Part shown: in pieces, positions 1-10,916 of the stretch
Layout of the letters: each line of letters begins with the position of its first letter
Numbering within the stretch: position 1 is the stretch's first letter
From: Athripsodes cinereus
Lineage: Eukaryota > Arthropoda > Insecta > Trichoptera > Leptoceridae
Direction of reading: 5' to 3'
NCBI GenBank assembly: GCA_947579605.1
Contig: OX388312.1
Coordinates: 25,195,313-25,259,312, forward strand
DNA length: 64,000 nucleotides
Notes under the pieces: model-generated
The model's input: only the letters and a program-made list of their open reading frames with translations
Database searches by the model: none
Told to the model about the DNA's origin: nothing
Made by a program: the position numbers and the translations under genes

Positions 1-688
1 AGAAGGTAAACATAGTATCTTGAAAACAAAATGTTCTCGTGTTTATTATCTATTAATTTATAACTTCTTCAGATATGTGAATATTTCATTTTTATTAATA
101 AACGCTTAAATCTCATTATATGTGTCTTCAATAAAAGTCACAGTATGTGATACATTATAAATACCAACTTTATTTCCTGACAAATCATAATAACAAGTAG
201 GTATTTCAATGAAGATTATTACAACTTTTTACACATAACTGTTAACACACATAAGTTTATGGATATTTTTTAAACCGCCAACTTAATTTTAACGATGACG
301 TGTTTATTTAATTGATTATTTAATTTAATTGGTATGCAGTATTACTATATAAATTTTATTATAATTCTTTCATTGGCACTTCTTGTAACAACTGATAATC
401 TGTTTTTAATTTAATATTTTTTTATGGCAAAATTATTGACAATAATTATTGTTAAGACTCATCAGTAGATAATATAATAAAGATTTCAAAATTATAGAAG
501 TAACTTAATTCTCGATGAAGAATTTTATTCTTGTTCAACCTTACCCAATCCCATTTTTTGGAAATAGGAGGACACACACACTAAAACATGATAGGGGTAT
601 GTAATACAAATATATTGTGACATTCAAATAAAATGTGGCTAGACAAAATGTGCTAAGCTAATTATCATTATAATACCATTTTATATTA
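1..688. other. AT-rich intergenic DNA, nothing recognised
   Basis: No convincing coding frame, RNA gene or repeat boundary was seen. The stretch is very AT-rich and ends at the target duplication of the hAT-type element that follows. Confidence 0.5.
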
Positions 689-817
689 CTTGTATCTAGT
701 GTTGTGGAATTCTCAAGAAATAATTTTTCAAGAAATTTACCGAGAAATTTCTCGGTAAATTTCTCGAAGTAGAGAATTTTCGGAGAATTTTTTTATTTAA
801 CAGTATAATATTAATAA

Positions 818-893
818 ATACTTTATTCAATCAATCAATAACAATGTAAAAATGTTGAGACAATTTATCACCAATATGGCTACAATTAATTAT
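818..893 (-). repeat. Dispersed retroposon-like 3' end, copy 1
   Basis: About 75 bp is shared with 29985-30063, including the stretch GAGACAATTTATCACCAATA. Read on the minus strand it contains GAATAAAGTATTTATT, an AATAAA polyadenylation signal near its end. This suggests the 3' end of a retroposed transcript. The parent element was not recognised. Confidence 0.5.
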
Positions 894-904
894 GGAAACA
901 AATA

Positions 905-1005
905 ATAATTATAAAAAATCTTGATGTTTGACACCCCACATGCCCATATTTAAGTTAAAAAAAAATGCAGGTACGTACATGGAAAAAAGTGTTAATAACC
1001 TCTGA
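905..1005 (+). repeat. Solitary diverged monomer of the 97-99-bp satellite
   Basis: The order AAATCTTGA, GTTTGACA, CCCACA, CCATATTT, an A-run, TG and GGTA-CGTAC matches the unit of the tandem array at 48.2-50.2 kb. Similarity is roughly three quarters by eye, with small indels. It lies inside the hAT-type element at 697-1184 and is not tandemly repeated here. Confidence 0.65.
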
Positions 1006-1192
1006 TTTGGACCTTAATCAGCCCCACAAATTTTCGGATCAATCAGGTTGGCTGCGAAGTGTACTGGGCGAAAGGTCATAATACCACTAAGAAAAATTAT
1101 GGAGAGAAATTTCTCTTCCATCAGAGGAGAAATTTTTCGTTCTCGAGAAATTTCTTTGGAGAATTTTCTCTTCTCACATCACTACTTGTATC

Positions 1193-1915
1193 TATGATAA
1201 TAAACGGCGTCATGTTGACTGTATAAAGCTTCGTCAAAATGTCACATAGTTATTAGTGCTTTTGATGTATGCATACCTAAGCTAAACATCTAACAAATTA
1301 TAACGATATTTTTGAATGTCAGATACATTGTTCTAACCAGATTAGGTCACATAGTAACAAGCCTTTAGTTGATAGTATTATTCTAACCAAGAGGACATAC
1401 ATAGTTATGTAAAAATGGACTAAACCTAAAATACCAATATTTTCACAATGTTTTGTCATCAGCTTTGTTTGAAAGTAAGCTATGGTTTCTTCTCTTATCG
1501 TTTTTATTTTATTGTACAATATTTTCTGAGATATCCAAATAATTACCTACTTTATATTAGATGCAAGAATGTCTTTAACACTACTGTGGGTGCAATGAAT
1601 ACATAGACGTAATGAATTGAATAATTGATAAGAAATGAAATTTTACTTATTTTCCAAAATACACAAAGTAAGAAAATATTTTATAAACAGTGAATCTTCT
1701 TCTTTTTTATACGACAGCATTCACATACCTAGCTATGGTAAAAAAAACTAAAAATATTGATTTAGGAATATCTACTACACTGCCTCACGAGACAAGGGTA
1801 TGTTCTGACGCAGGACATCTTACGCATAACCAAATTACTTGTTGTTGTTGTAACAAATTCATATTATTTGACTTTTCTATTTTTGAAGAGGAAACACTAT
1901 GAAAGCTCATTCTTA
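1193..1915. other. Intergenic DNA, nothing recognised
   Basis: Short open frames exist on both strands but show no domain or family resemblance. No repeat boundary was seen. Confidence 0.45.
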
Positions 1916-2148
1916 AATTTAGGTAGTAAAAAATAAAAAATGACACACTGTATAACTTTCACTAATTAATATTATATTGCTTAGAAGCTTTTCAGACCTA
2001 CGTCCATCCTCAGTAATAAACATCTTATAGTTATAAGATATTTATTACTGAGGATGGACGTAGGTCCGAAAAGCTTCTAAGCAATATATTAATTAGTGAA
2101 AGTTGTACCTACAGTGTTTAATTTTTTTTAATTTTTATTACCTAAATT
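1916..2148. repeat. Foldback (inverted) repeat, MITE-like
   Basis: Two arms of roughly 100 bp or more face each other around a centre near 2030. The inner parts, for example CCTACGTCCATCCTCAGTAA and its complement, are almost perfect. Similarity continues outward to AATTTAGGTA (1916-1925) and TACCTAAATT (2139-2148). It contains no coding capacity. A clear target-site duplication could not be defined, so the family is unknown. Confidence 0.75.
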
Positions 2149-2835
2149 CATATTATTTAATTTTCAAAACATCAGTAATCTTAAGTTATTTTTAGAAATA
2201 ACGCAAGAACTATGAATAACACTTGCTGAGAACAAGCTGTCAAGTTTCAAAAGTTAATACACAATTTCTCAAAAAGATGACCTAGGAAAATTGACAGTCA
2301 GATTAATAATAGCGTTGTATCTTTGCAAAGGAATCAATTTTAAATATCTTCTAGGATTTTATACAAAGATAAAGATTATGTTGGTAGAATAGCAACCTCC
2401 TAGATGAATTCAACTGACCACATAATGATAAACTACCGATGACTCATACAAAGATTCATTCATTCATATAATAACGTTTTATTGCTACCTATTCTACAAC
2501 TTAATTAATGTTTATACACATGTACGTGTGACCTACCTACATATTATTATTCTAATACATATTATTGTACCTATTACACCAGTACATAAACAAACATCAT
2601 ATCTGTATTAATACCAGTCCACCTACAATATTTGAAGTATCAGTAGTAGATGTGGCTGCTTTGGGACTCGGCTCCACTTAGAAAATAATCCCTGATCACT
2701 CGTAAACGAGTGGATTACCTTTGCTACTAAATTATCTTATAGATTAATTTAGTAGTAATGTTGTTCTAGTTCTAAATAGATATTATATTAAATTGAATGT
2801 TTCTAGTAAAAAAAACTATAATTATAGCATATAGG
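2149..2835. other. Intergenic DNA with small hairpins
   Basis: No gene was seen. A perfect small hairpin CACTCG-TAAA-CGAGTG lies near 2698-2713, followed by a TACTAAATTA / TAATTTAGTA inverted pair near 2723-2757. Confidence 0.4.
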
Positions 2836-3767
2836 TACATGGTGTGGCAGAAAAGTAATGAGACTGGCAACACTGCAAGCGATCTGGCAATTTTGGGCTG
2901 TTGTCCTTGATAGAGCACGTGTATCAATATCTTCCCATACCTCAGTGCGAGTTTCAACTCATTCCGTTAACTGTGAGATTTTTGAGATTGCTATTAGTGA
3001 AGTTGTGTTTTGGTTGTGCGTCACGGATATTGAATAGCGGAATTTGGAGCAACATTGTGTCATTAAATTTTATGTTAAGCTTGGAAAATCGGCAAGTTTT
3101 ACGTTTGCAAAGTTAAAACAGGCCCATGGGGGATATTTTTCACCCCGAACTTGAGTTTTTCGCTGGCACAAATAATTTTTAGAAGGCAGAGAACATGTTG
3201 AAGATGAACACCCGTTAAAAGAGGCCTTCAACTTCGAAAACGACGAAATCATCGACCGTGTGCACTCTCTTGTGAGATCTGGACCGCCGTTTAGCATTAA
3301 GAATGTCGAGTGAACAATTAAAATTGAACAAATTGACCATTCATCAAATTTTGGCTGAAAATTTGCAAATGCGAGAGGTCTGAGCCAAAATGGTGCCGAA
3401 AAACCTCACAATTGAAAAGAAGGATTTCTCAAGGTTTTCGACCTCAAAAGGCATTTTTGTGGTTTCCCAGCCCCTTTTTTCACCTGAACTCAGTTTCTGT
3501 GATATTTCTCTTTTCTCATAACTGAAAAATGTCCTCGAAAAATGTCATTTTGGGACTTTAAAATACATCCAAAAGAGTGTATCGGACATGCTGAAGACTA
3601 TACCTCTTGAAGACTTCCAGCGCTGCTACCAACAGTGGAAACAGCGTTTCCATCGGTGTGTAGCTGCCCAGAGGAATTACTTTGAAGGAGATAACATTGA
3701 TGTTTGAAAAAAAAAATACTTTTGTAAATAAAAAATCAGTCTCATTACTTTTCTGCCGCACCGTGTA
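2836..3767 (+). mobile_element. Internally deleted mariner (Tc1/mariner) element
   Basis: The element is 928 bp (2838-3765), with inverted ends of about 28 bp. The left end begins CATGGTGTGGCAGAAAAG and the right end is its near-complement. Both are flanked by the TA dinucleotide typical of Tc1/mariner insertion (2836-2837, 3766-3767). A full mariner is about 1.3 kb, so this copy has lost several hundred bases. Transposase remnants in the + orientation are described separately. It is non-autonomous and inactive as an enzyme source. Confidence 0.88.
3047..3707 (+). pseudogene. Mariner transposase remnant, catalytic core deleted
   Basis: The frame from 3047 reads like the N-terminal DNA-binding part of mariner transposases: pieces such as IKFYVKLGKSA, then EGREHVEDEHP. 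In-frame stops interrupt it after the SPRT-like and RWHK-like pieces, with frame changes further on. A later stretch (about 3380-3410) resembles the conserved segment before MVPKNL. The sequence then jumps to the C-terminal end from about 3576: a segment with WKQRFHRC followed by YFEGDNIDV and a stop at 3705-3707. The region that would hold the D,D34D catalytic triad is missing. This cannot make a working enzyme. Confidence 0.82.
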
Positions 3768-3797
3768 TATGGAATACATTTGGTTTTAGTATTACTC

Positions 3798-3899
3798 AAT
3801 ATTTAATTGAATAGTGACCTGGGTTTCGATTTATAAAGCCATTGTCAAACTAATCAAAACTTTGTAAGTCGAAACCAGGTCACTATTTTATTAAATATT
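3798..3899. repeat. Short inverted repeat, MITE-like
   Basis: Arms of about 40 bp, containing AATAGTGACCTGGGTTTCGA and the near-complement TCGAAACCAGGTCACTATT, face each other across a short spacer. The outer ends are AATATTTAAT and ATTAAATATT. Related GTCGAAA..GGTCACT sequence recurs at 59540-59565, and a more diverged form occurs near 27050-27085. No target duplication was defined. Confidence 0.6.
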
Positions 3900-4015
3900 A
3901 AGTGAAACTATATAAAACTAATACCTACCTATTTTGTTTTCTTCCATATATAAACATGGAGTTTTACAATATAAACGTCGACTCAATAAATATAATTATA
4001 CCATTTCAATTCAAT
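3900..4015 (+). repeat. Dispersed repeat, copy 1 (copy 2 at 27086-27190)
   Basis: Segments around CCATATATAAACATGGAG, TTTACAA and AACGTCGA, then TCA-TAAATA, line up with 27130-27185. In both places the segment follows the GTCGAAACCA..TCACT-type sequence of the preceding repeat. The two are therefore probably parts of one longer family. Confidence 0.5.
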
Positions 4016-4123
4016 AAAATTTACACAATTTTGAAAACATTCGAGAGTGAAATGATCCCTCACCATGCGAATTTGACAATTTTTAAAGACAATTACAACT
4101 GTGATATTATCTTAATATTAAAT

Positions 4124-4282
4124 TATACCATCACGGTTTTTCCTACAAGTGGGGTATAGGCAGTAATCTAGCTGCATGTAACAAACATGCAATATTTTGA
4201 TACTTGATATTTTACGAAAACCTGCCTTTTGCAGGACACTTGAAAACTTCCTGACGAGTGAAAGAGCCATTCTTACCCGGAA
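4124..4282 (-). repeat. SINE-like repeat, copy 1, diverged
   Basis: On the minus strand it ends in the family 3' tail, with CCACTTGT followed by CCGTGATGGTATA. Read forward here it appears as TATACCATCACGG, AAGTGGGGTA, AGCTGCATG and AAACATGCA. The part matching the family head (CCTGCCTTTTGCAGGACACT) is present. The middle is deleted or diverged. Confidence 0.6.
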
Positions 4283-4401
4283 ACTTCATGGAATATTTTA
4301 TTAAGACAAGAAATATATACCATTCTACGTTACTAGCTAACAGCTAAACAGCTAGCTACTAGCTAAACAGCTGTAAAGGATTGATATACCATTATAGAAA
4401 C

Positions 4402-4868
4402 ATATATTTGTTAAAGAAGGATGAAAGTGGCATTAATGCAGTTGAAATGAGATCGTTGAGAAGGATGTGTGGTAAAAGTCTGAGAGATCGTGTGCGTAAC
4501 AGTGATATACGAAAGGAATGTGGAATGAAAGTGGGTGTAATAACAAGGATGAATGTAAATAAGTTAAGATGGTTTGGGCACGTGGAAAGAATGAATGAGG
4601 ACAGAATGACTAAGAAGATATATTTGGCTGAGAGGAATGGTGCTCGGAGACGTGGACGTCCTAGGATTAAATGGCAAGATCATTTAAATCAAATCCTACA
4701 GGACGGTCACGTGTTGAGCACATTGAACAGGAGAGCATGCATGAGGAATTGTATGACAGTGACGGAAGCGAAAGATGTATGCAAGGATAGAAGGAAGTGG
4801 CGCTCGATCCTTTCTGCCTACCCCGCGAGGGAAGCGGCGTGATGGTATGTATGTATGTATGTATGTAT
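4402..4868 (+). mobile_element. LINE ORF2 C-terminal fragment, family A, with (GTAT)n tail
   Basis: An open frame to 4842 encodes about 147 residues of the C-terminal tail of a non-LTR retrotransposon ORF2. Landmarks are LKKDESGINAVEMRSLRR, NKLRWFGHVERM, RRRGRPRIKW, RACMRNCM and DRRKWRSILSAYP. These motifs follow the reverse-transcriptase domain in many insect LINEs. The reverse transcriptase itself is absent, so the copy is 5' truncated. After the stop the element ends in GGCGTGATGG and a (GTAT)n tract (4845-4868). Simple-repeat tails rather than poly(A) are seen in RTE-like LINEs. A second family A copy, antisense, lies at 47903-48216. The exact clade is not settled here. Confidence 0.82.
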
Positions 4869-5390
4869 ATTTGTACAAACAAAATTATAAGCTAATGAAC
4901 GCCTCAAATATTTATTATAGATTTGTATACCAACCTGCTGTATAATATTCATTTCAATACTAACAATGATGTTATATTTTGAGTAGATGCACGTATAAAA
5001 AACCAGTTCAATGGTTTCAAAGTACTTACATGATAATATCATATTATTCATTCAGAATTAAATATCATTTAATTTGGTAAGTAGCGTGTTGTTTATACCT
5101 CCTTCTGATTTGCAACTGGAGTTATGGTGATAAATTTTCGCTACTTTATTTACTATTTCCATTCTGATAATTTGATGTCATAATGAGTGAGCTTCGAAGT
5201 AGAATGAACTTCTTCAATGTACAAAAAAGCAAAAAAAACTAGGTATAGCAAAGGATACGCGAAAACTTATTCGGAAGTTATGTAACTAGGTATTAAAATT
5301 ATTTTATTTTTTGATTAGTGATGGAACGTGGTCGAATAATTTATTAAGGTGTTTTAAGCAACTGCATATTATTGAAAATTTATCTAAAAA
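4869..5390. other. Intergenic DNA, nothing recognised
   Basis: AT-rich sequence with no convincing frame or repeat. It lies between the family A LINE fragment and the 257-bp tandem block. Confidence 0.45.
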
Positions 5391-6178
5391 AATACTATAC
5401 AGTATTTTAAACCGACTATAATTGCTAAATCGCTCATATCAAATGGAAAACAAAAAATGGAACTGTTATTGAAAGTCATATTCAAAAATATAATTTTACT
5501 TATTTCGGTTGACCATCGAACAAATGATAATAAATCAGCTTAGATGATAAATCAAACAAAACAAGTTCATATTTTTCCCACGATTATAAAAAGTTACGGA
5601 ATAAATGTAAAGTTCCTTTCTCGCGATAAAAAAAGGAATTGTTATAAAATATTATACAGTATTTTAAACCGACTATAATTGCTAAATCACTCATATCAAA
5701 TGGAAAACAAAAAATGGAACTGTTATTGAAAGTCATATTCAAAAATATAATTTTACTTATTTCGGTTGACCATCGAACAAATGATAATAAATCAGCTTAG
5801 ATGATAAATCAAACAAAACTAGTTCATATTTTTCCCACGATTATAAAAAGTTACGGAATAAATGTAATGTTCCTTTCTCGCGATAAAAAAAGGAATTGTT
5901 ATAAAATATTATACAGTATTTTAAACCGACTATAATTTCTTAATCACTTATATATTGTGGAGAGTTTCAAATAAAAAAGGAACAATTATTGGAAAGTCTT
6001 ATTCAAAAATACAATTAAATTTCGATTGACCATCGAATAAATGATGATAAATCAGTTTAGATATTAAAAGAAAAACAAATCTAGTTCATATTTTTCCCAT
6101 GATTATAAAAAGTTACGGAATAAACATTTAAATAAATTTCTCGCGAAAATAAAAAAGAATTGTAATAAAATATTATTT
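5391..6178. repeat. Three-copy tandem repeat, period 257 bp
   Basis: The landmark ACCGACTATAATT occurs at 5411, 5668 and 5925, giving exactly 257 bp between starts. Copies 1 and 2 differ at only a few positions by eye. Copy 3 is clearly more diverged and has small indels. Each unit includes GGTTGACCATCGAA, CCCA-GATTATAAAAAGTTAC and TTTCTCGCGA. There is no open frame across units and no similarity to the other repeats here. Confidence 0.88.
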
Positions 6179-6987
6179 ATATTTGAAAAATAAGGGCAAA
6201 GATTATCCGTTAGATATTTTGTCAAAGCATTTTATCCTTTGTTAAAATCTGATCAAACATTTCGATCTATAATATTATTAAAGTCCCCAAATATTTAAAC
6301 TTCCCAATGCCCTTTCACTATAAATCTCAGGTATTCGTCATGTCTTAAGGTAAGTAATTATTACAAGGTGATTCGTATAAAATATACATACATCGCATTG
6401 ACATTTATAAGTTATTAACAATTGATTAACAATTGGTCTTCATACCACTCCTTTGTATGATGTCTTCTGCCGATACTTATGATGTGTCATAATCAAGGAA
6501 TTAATAAATATACTCGTAAAAATAACCTGTAAAGAAAAAAAATATGAAAAGAAAAACTAGAATTTCATTTGATTGTGTTTTTATTGCTATTTTTAATTAG
6601 GTTGTTCATGAAAAATTTAAATACAAATTACTTTTATTTTATAAAGTTAGGTAACTACGTACGTCAAACACAAAGCGAATTAGGTATATTATACATAAAG
6701 ATATTTTTAGATTAGTGACGAGTCTAGGATAAATTATGCAATAATAAATTTTCTATTTTATTTCCTGACATCAAACTGTTCATTGATAATCTTTACATCT
6801 CCTCTAATATTATTTCATCTTTAGAATTAAGCGATTCTACGTTTTAAGTCAGTCAACTTTGTCATCGAGCATTCGGATATCATTCATTGTGTTTTTTATA
6901 AATATTAAATTTATGTTATTTATTGTTTCGCACTCAATTTATTATTACGCACTACGCACGCTCCAGCACTCAAAAAATAATTGATCT
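6179..6987. other. Intergenic DNA, nothing recognised
   Basis: No gene, RNA or repeat boundary was recognised. Near 6935-6990 there are several GCACTC / CGCAC repeats too short to classify. Confidence 0.4.
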
Positions 6988-7112
6988 AGCACTCTTTTAA
7001 ATAAGTTTTCGGGTGTCCTGTAAAACGAAGGTGTTGAAAAACTAAGGACGCTTTCATCTTAAATTCAGCATGAGGTTTGCCACCCATCCTTAATTTCTTG
7101 TTGGAACGGAGA
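6988..7112 (+). repeat. SINE-like repeat, copy 2, 5' half only
   Basis: Family landmarks are TAAGTTTTCGGGTGTCCTG, then ATCTTAAATTCAGC, ATGAGGTTTGCCACCCATCC and a GGAACGGAGA relic of the family GGCACGGAGAGG box. The 3' tail is missing. Confidence 0.65.
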
Positions 7113-8441
7113 AAAAGTATATTTGTATAAGAATATTGTATATTTTAATATATAATACAAATTAATGGTTTCTTAATTTTATTTATACATATTTCTAACA
7201 CACGTTAGTTACATGAGATATACAGTAGCTATAAAAAAATATTTGTCGAATAGGTGCTTACGTACTCGAAGCTTTGTAATGATATAAGTATTCAAAATAT
7301 TTAACAAAATAGTACAATCTGTATACAATATAGGTACCTACAATATTATATCTTATATACCTACGCAACACTGTGCCACTTCTGATGACATTTGATCTAT
7401 AACAATAATAACGCTATTATTCACAGATATCATTAATAGAATAAATAATTTATTGCAATTAGCATAGCGCGACATAAGGGAGCCTTAAGATTGTACTAAG
7501 ATACTTATTAACAATTATTGCTATTTAGATACAATCTAGTCAAATATTTAGACTAGAGCGTACCCAGTTTTTTTTTTTCTAAAATTGAGCAGCAGTTAAT
7601 AAGATATTAGACTTAGTTTTTATTTTATAAACTCCCATCTTTCTCGATTTTACATATAAATTAGGAAAAAAATTCATTTTTATTAAATATGTAATCTCTT
7701 TTAGCCTCCTGGTTTATCGCATTGATAACGCAATAGTAATTTGAATTAGTTAAATTATTGATCCCTGAGCTTTATGAATCCTTGAATTTATATTATAGCT
7801 ACATATTTATTTATTTATTTATTAAATCAACAGAACACTACAGAAAATACATACAAATCTAGAACAATTAAATTTTTTACAACGACAAAGAGTATGCAAT
7901 GCAATGTCCTATATTTTATAATTAGTGTCTAAGTACATTTTAAATCCTTGAACTAGGAATGAAAAACTAAGATTTTATAAGTGATCCGGCGTATATAAGG
8001 TCTGATTTCTCTACCGGAGTAGTTTTCCACTTCAATGCTATTTTTCCACACTTTTCCCATAACTCATTACTATTTTCGTCTGTTTTGATTTTATTTTTGA
8101 GCTTCTGTCTTCTGATACGACCATGACTTGATAGACTATTCAACATTAATTACTACAATGTACAAAATCATTATTAATTGGTGAATTCTTGTGTCATAAT
8201 AATTAATTTATTCTTTGCGTATTCAATGTAACTGCTACAACTACTTTTAGGTGGTAGTTCCAAAAGTCAGACGCTCAAGTGTGATTTTATGATGTCGTAA
8301 AAAAATTGTACAACCATAAAATTAAATATTATTTTTCTTGAAATAACGTAATTTTAAAATTTTACGAGTCGCATTGATTAATTACTATAAGTTTGAGATA
8401 TTCGATTCATTGTTAACAATAGCAAAATATCGAACATGGCA
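7113..8441. other. Intergenic DNA with a (TTTA)n tract
   Basis: No gene was seen. A (TTTA)n run at about 7805-7825 is followed by sequence that could be the antisense 3' end of a LINE, but nothing is diagnostic. An imperfect CTAC..TTTTAGGTGGTAG pair occurs near 8240-8257. Confidence 0.35.
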
Positions 8442-8953
8442 AAAATGTATGCAAGTGAAACTTGGACGTGGCTGAAGAAAGACGAGAGTGGAATAAATGC
8501 TGTGGAGATGCGTTCACTGAGAAGACTGATAGGTAAAACGTTACTAGATAGAGTGAAGAATGAGGACATCAGGAGAATGAGCGGATGTGAGAGGAGTGTT
8601 GTGGACAGAATGCGTGTAAACAAGTTAAGATGGTTTGGACATGTTGAACGAATGCACGATAAAATGATGACGAAGCGGATGTATTTAACTGAAAGATTGG
8701 GTGTGAGGAAGCGTTGGTGTCTAAGAACCACGTGACTTGCTCACGTAGATCAAATTTTTAAGGATGGCCGCGTGTTGAGTAAGAGAAATAGACGTGCATG
8801 TATGAGAAACTGGATGAATTGAAGAGGAAGCGAAAAATATATGTACGGATAGATCTATATGGCGTTTCGTTTTCTCTGCCTATCCCACCTGGGACATGGC
8901 GTGAGGGTATAGTATAGTATAGTATAGTATAGTATAGTATAGTATAGTATAGT
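8442..8953 (+). mobile_element. LINE ORF2 C-terminal fragment, family B, with (AGTAT)n tail
   Basis: The frame opens at ATG 8445 (MYASETWTWLKKDES) and continues through AVEMRSLRR, NKLRWFGHVERM and MTKRMYL to a premature stop at 8733-8735. The remaining conserved end, matching RACMRN and SIWR-FSAYP, is out of frame or interrupted. The 3' end is GGCGTGAGGG plus about nine AGTAT units (8907-8953). This copy and that at 57965 begin their homology at the same point. No reverse transcriptase remains. Confidence 0.82.
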
Positions 8954-9796
8954 AGTACTTTGAGATTTTTCGACAAGATAATTTTAGTAATATCAGAATT
9001 AAATCAGTTATTGATCACACAGTATATGATTCCAAACTGATTCTAATGTCTATATTAGAAGCAAAATGTAAGGTTATGAAATATTTGATTCCTATTTTGT
9101 GCTATTTTATTTTATAATAAATTGTACTAATATCCTTTTCACGATTTATTTCAATAATTTATATTATTTTTACATATATATTACAAAATCGTAATATATT
9201 ATCTAGGTATAATATTTGTTTACTTTTAGCTATAGCACTAATGCATTTATAAATAATGTTATTTACCTATTAGTGTAGCATTACCCGGTTACGTTCAGGA
9301 AATCAAAATCAAATACACAAATTTTGTAAATAGCATAAGAACTTACTTAAAAAAAAGGAAATTATTTAAAAATTAGCCACACCATTATTTAAGATATTAT
9401 TTTAAGACATTATCTGGATCTGATATAAACTATAGGTAGGTGATTTGTTTTTGCTTAGTTGTTCTGTTTTTATTATGAGTGAATGAAATGTTTCCATGCA
9501 AAGACAGATCCTAGACGTTTTACACTCATTTTGACATAATATTTATGAAATTTAGTTTAATTTTTTTTTTGACACAACAATATGCAGAACATTCCCATAT
9601 AAATTTGATAACACTAATAATATATTTGTCAATATATTTATAATATTTTTAACCTTAAACCCGTCAAAAGAATAAAGAATGAGACCTCGTATAGAGTTGA
9701 TTATTTTTTTATGCCTTATATTTTTTTACACTTATTTTTTATTTTTAATTACTGCATTTATTAAGTACATACATGTTTGACAATGTCCTTGTAAGA
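8954..9796. other. Intergenic DNA, nothing recognised
   Basis: AT-rich, with no convincing coding frame or repeat boundary. Confidence 0.4.
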
Positions 9797-9952
9797 CTAC
9801 TACTACTATACCATCACGGCATATCACACAAGTGGGGTAGCCAGCAGATCAGCTGCATGTAAGAAACATGCAAACTATCCTCTTCGTGCCAATATAAAAT
9901 CAAGACATTCAGGATGGGTGGCAAACCTCATCGCTGAATTTAAGATTTACAA
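9797..9952 (-). repeat. SINE-like repeat, copy 3, 3' two-thirds
   Basis: On the minus strand it runs AAATTCAGCGATGAGGTTTG, CCACCCATCCTGAATGTCTT, GGCACGAAGAGGA, GCATGTTTCTTACATGCAGC and CCCACTTGTG, ending CCGTGATGGTATAGTAGTAG. It is one of the clearest copies of the tail, which carries a (TAG)n-like 3' repeat. Confidence 0.78.
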
Positions 9953-10916
9953 TGTAAGACGAGAGACATCTCTCTAAATAAAATACAAATATAGTAGAAA
10001 AAACATTTGTTTTTTGATTTCACTCTGAAATCCTACTACCTAAACACGAACACAGTGAATAAAGTACCTACATACATACAAACGAAAATAAATATTAATA
10101 ATTAGATTATTATAATTGTGTGAATATGTTGTATTAGTGGCGCCTAGTTCAGACAGCACCGAAGATTTATTATGTTTAATAATAAATCGTTATTATTATT
10201 ATTATTTATTTATTTATCTTTTTTATACAATAATCAGGTGTATATTGTTGTTCACCTACTACTATTACTGCACGATCCATTTACCTTACAAGGTATAGAT
10301 GCATTGTAGTCACAAAAAACTCATTAATCTCCCTATTCTTATTCTAAATACCTGTAATATTGTGCATTCAAAGTTATTTATAAATGTTTAGTACTATTCA
10401 AATCGAATGGTGTTTTTTGTAATACAACAATGTTTCAAGCCTCACCAACTTAAAATGGAGATATTCGATATTATGTTATGTTGAGATACATTGAGTAGAA
10501 TAGCTCAATCTGATTAACTGTAATGGTTTTGAGTTTAAAGATTAAAGTTTTACACAGATTTAATTGCATTTTGTAAGCTTTAATTGCTCAATTTTTAACT
10601 AAGCAAAACGAGTATTTTATTTTGATTTTTTAATTATGACCTATCTGAAGCTATCTTTACAATCTATCGTATCTGTCAAGTGGGGTAGACAATGGGCTAA
10701 TTATTTATTTATTATTTACGGCTCATTAGCCTTTTACACAATATTTTACAATATCATAAGAAAACCTAGGTACCAAACACAAAATTAACAAATCAATATT
10801 ACAATAATACATCTATCATTACAATGTTAAAATAAAACAACAGAAGGCAACCAAAATAAAATATCAATAGATAAAATAAACAGAAATTTGCGTAATTCAT
10901 TAATACCATAAAAATA
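9953..10916. other. Intergenic DNA with ATT-rich microsatellites
   Basis: No gene was seen. (TTA)n runs lie at about 10185-10208 and ATTT runs near 10700-10722. The latter precedes GGCTCATTAGCCTTTTACAC, which could be an antisense LINE tail, but this is not certain. Confidence 0.35.

Larger units (their letters stand above)
689..1192. mobile_element. Non-autonomous hAT-type element with 8-bp TSD
   Basis: The element runs 697-1184 (488 bp). It starts TAGTGTTGTG and ends CACATCACTA, and is flanked on both sides by the 8-bp duplication CTTGTATC (689-696 and 1185-1192). An 8-bp TSD and TAGTG-type ends are hallmarks of the hAT superfamily. Next to both ends lie repeated GAGAAATTTCTC-like palindromes (about 727-790 and 1101-1165). 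No transposase frame is present, so it needs enzyme from elsewhere. Its middle holds two sequences found elsewhere in the window: a retroposon-like 3' end (818-893) and a diverged satellite monomer (905-1005). Confidence 0.8.

Noticed and set aside
8758..8976. Frame with repeated LYYTILYYT
   Set aside because: Antisense translation of the (AGTAT)n microsatellite tail of the LINE fragment.
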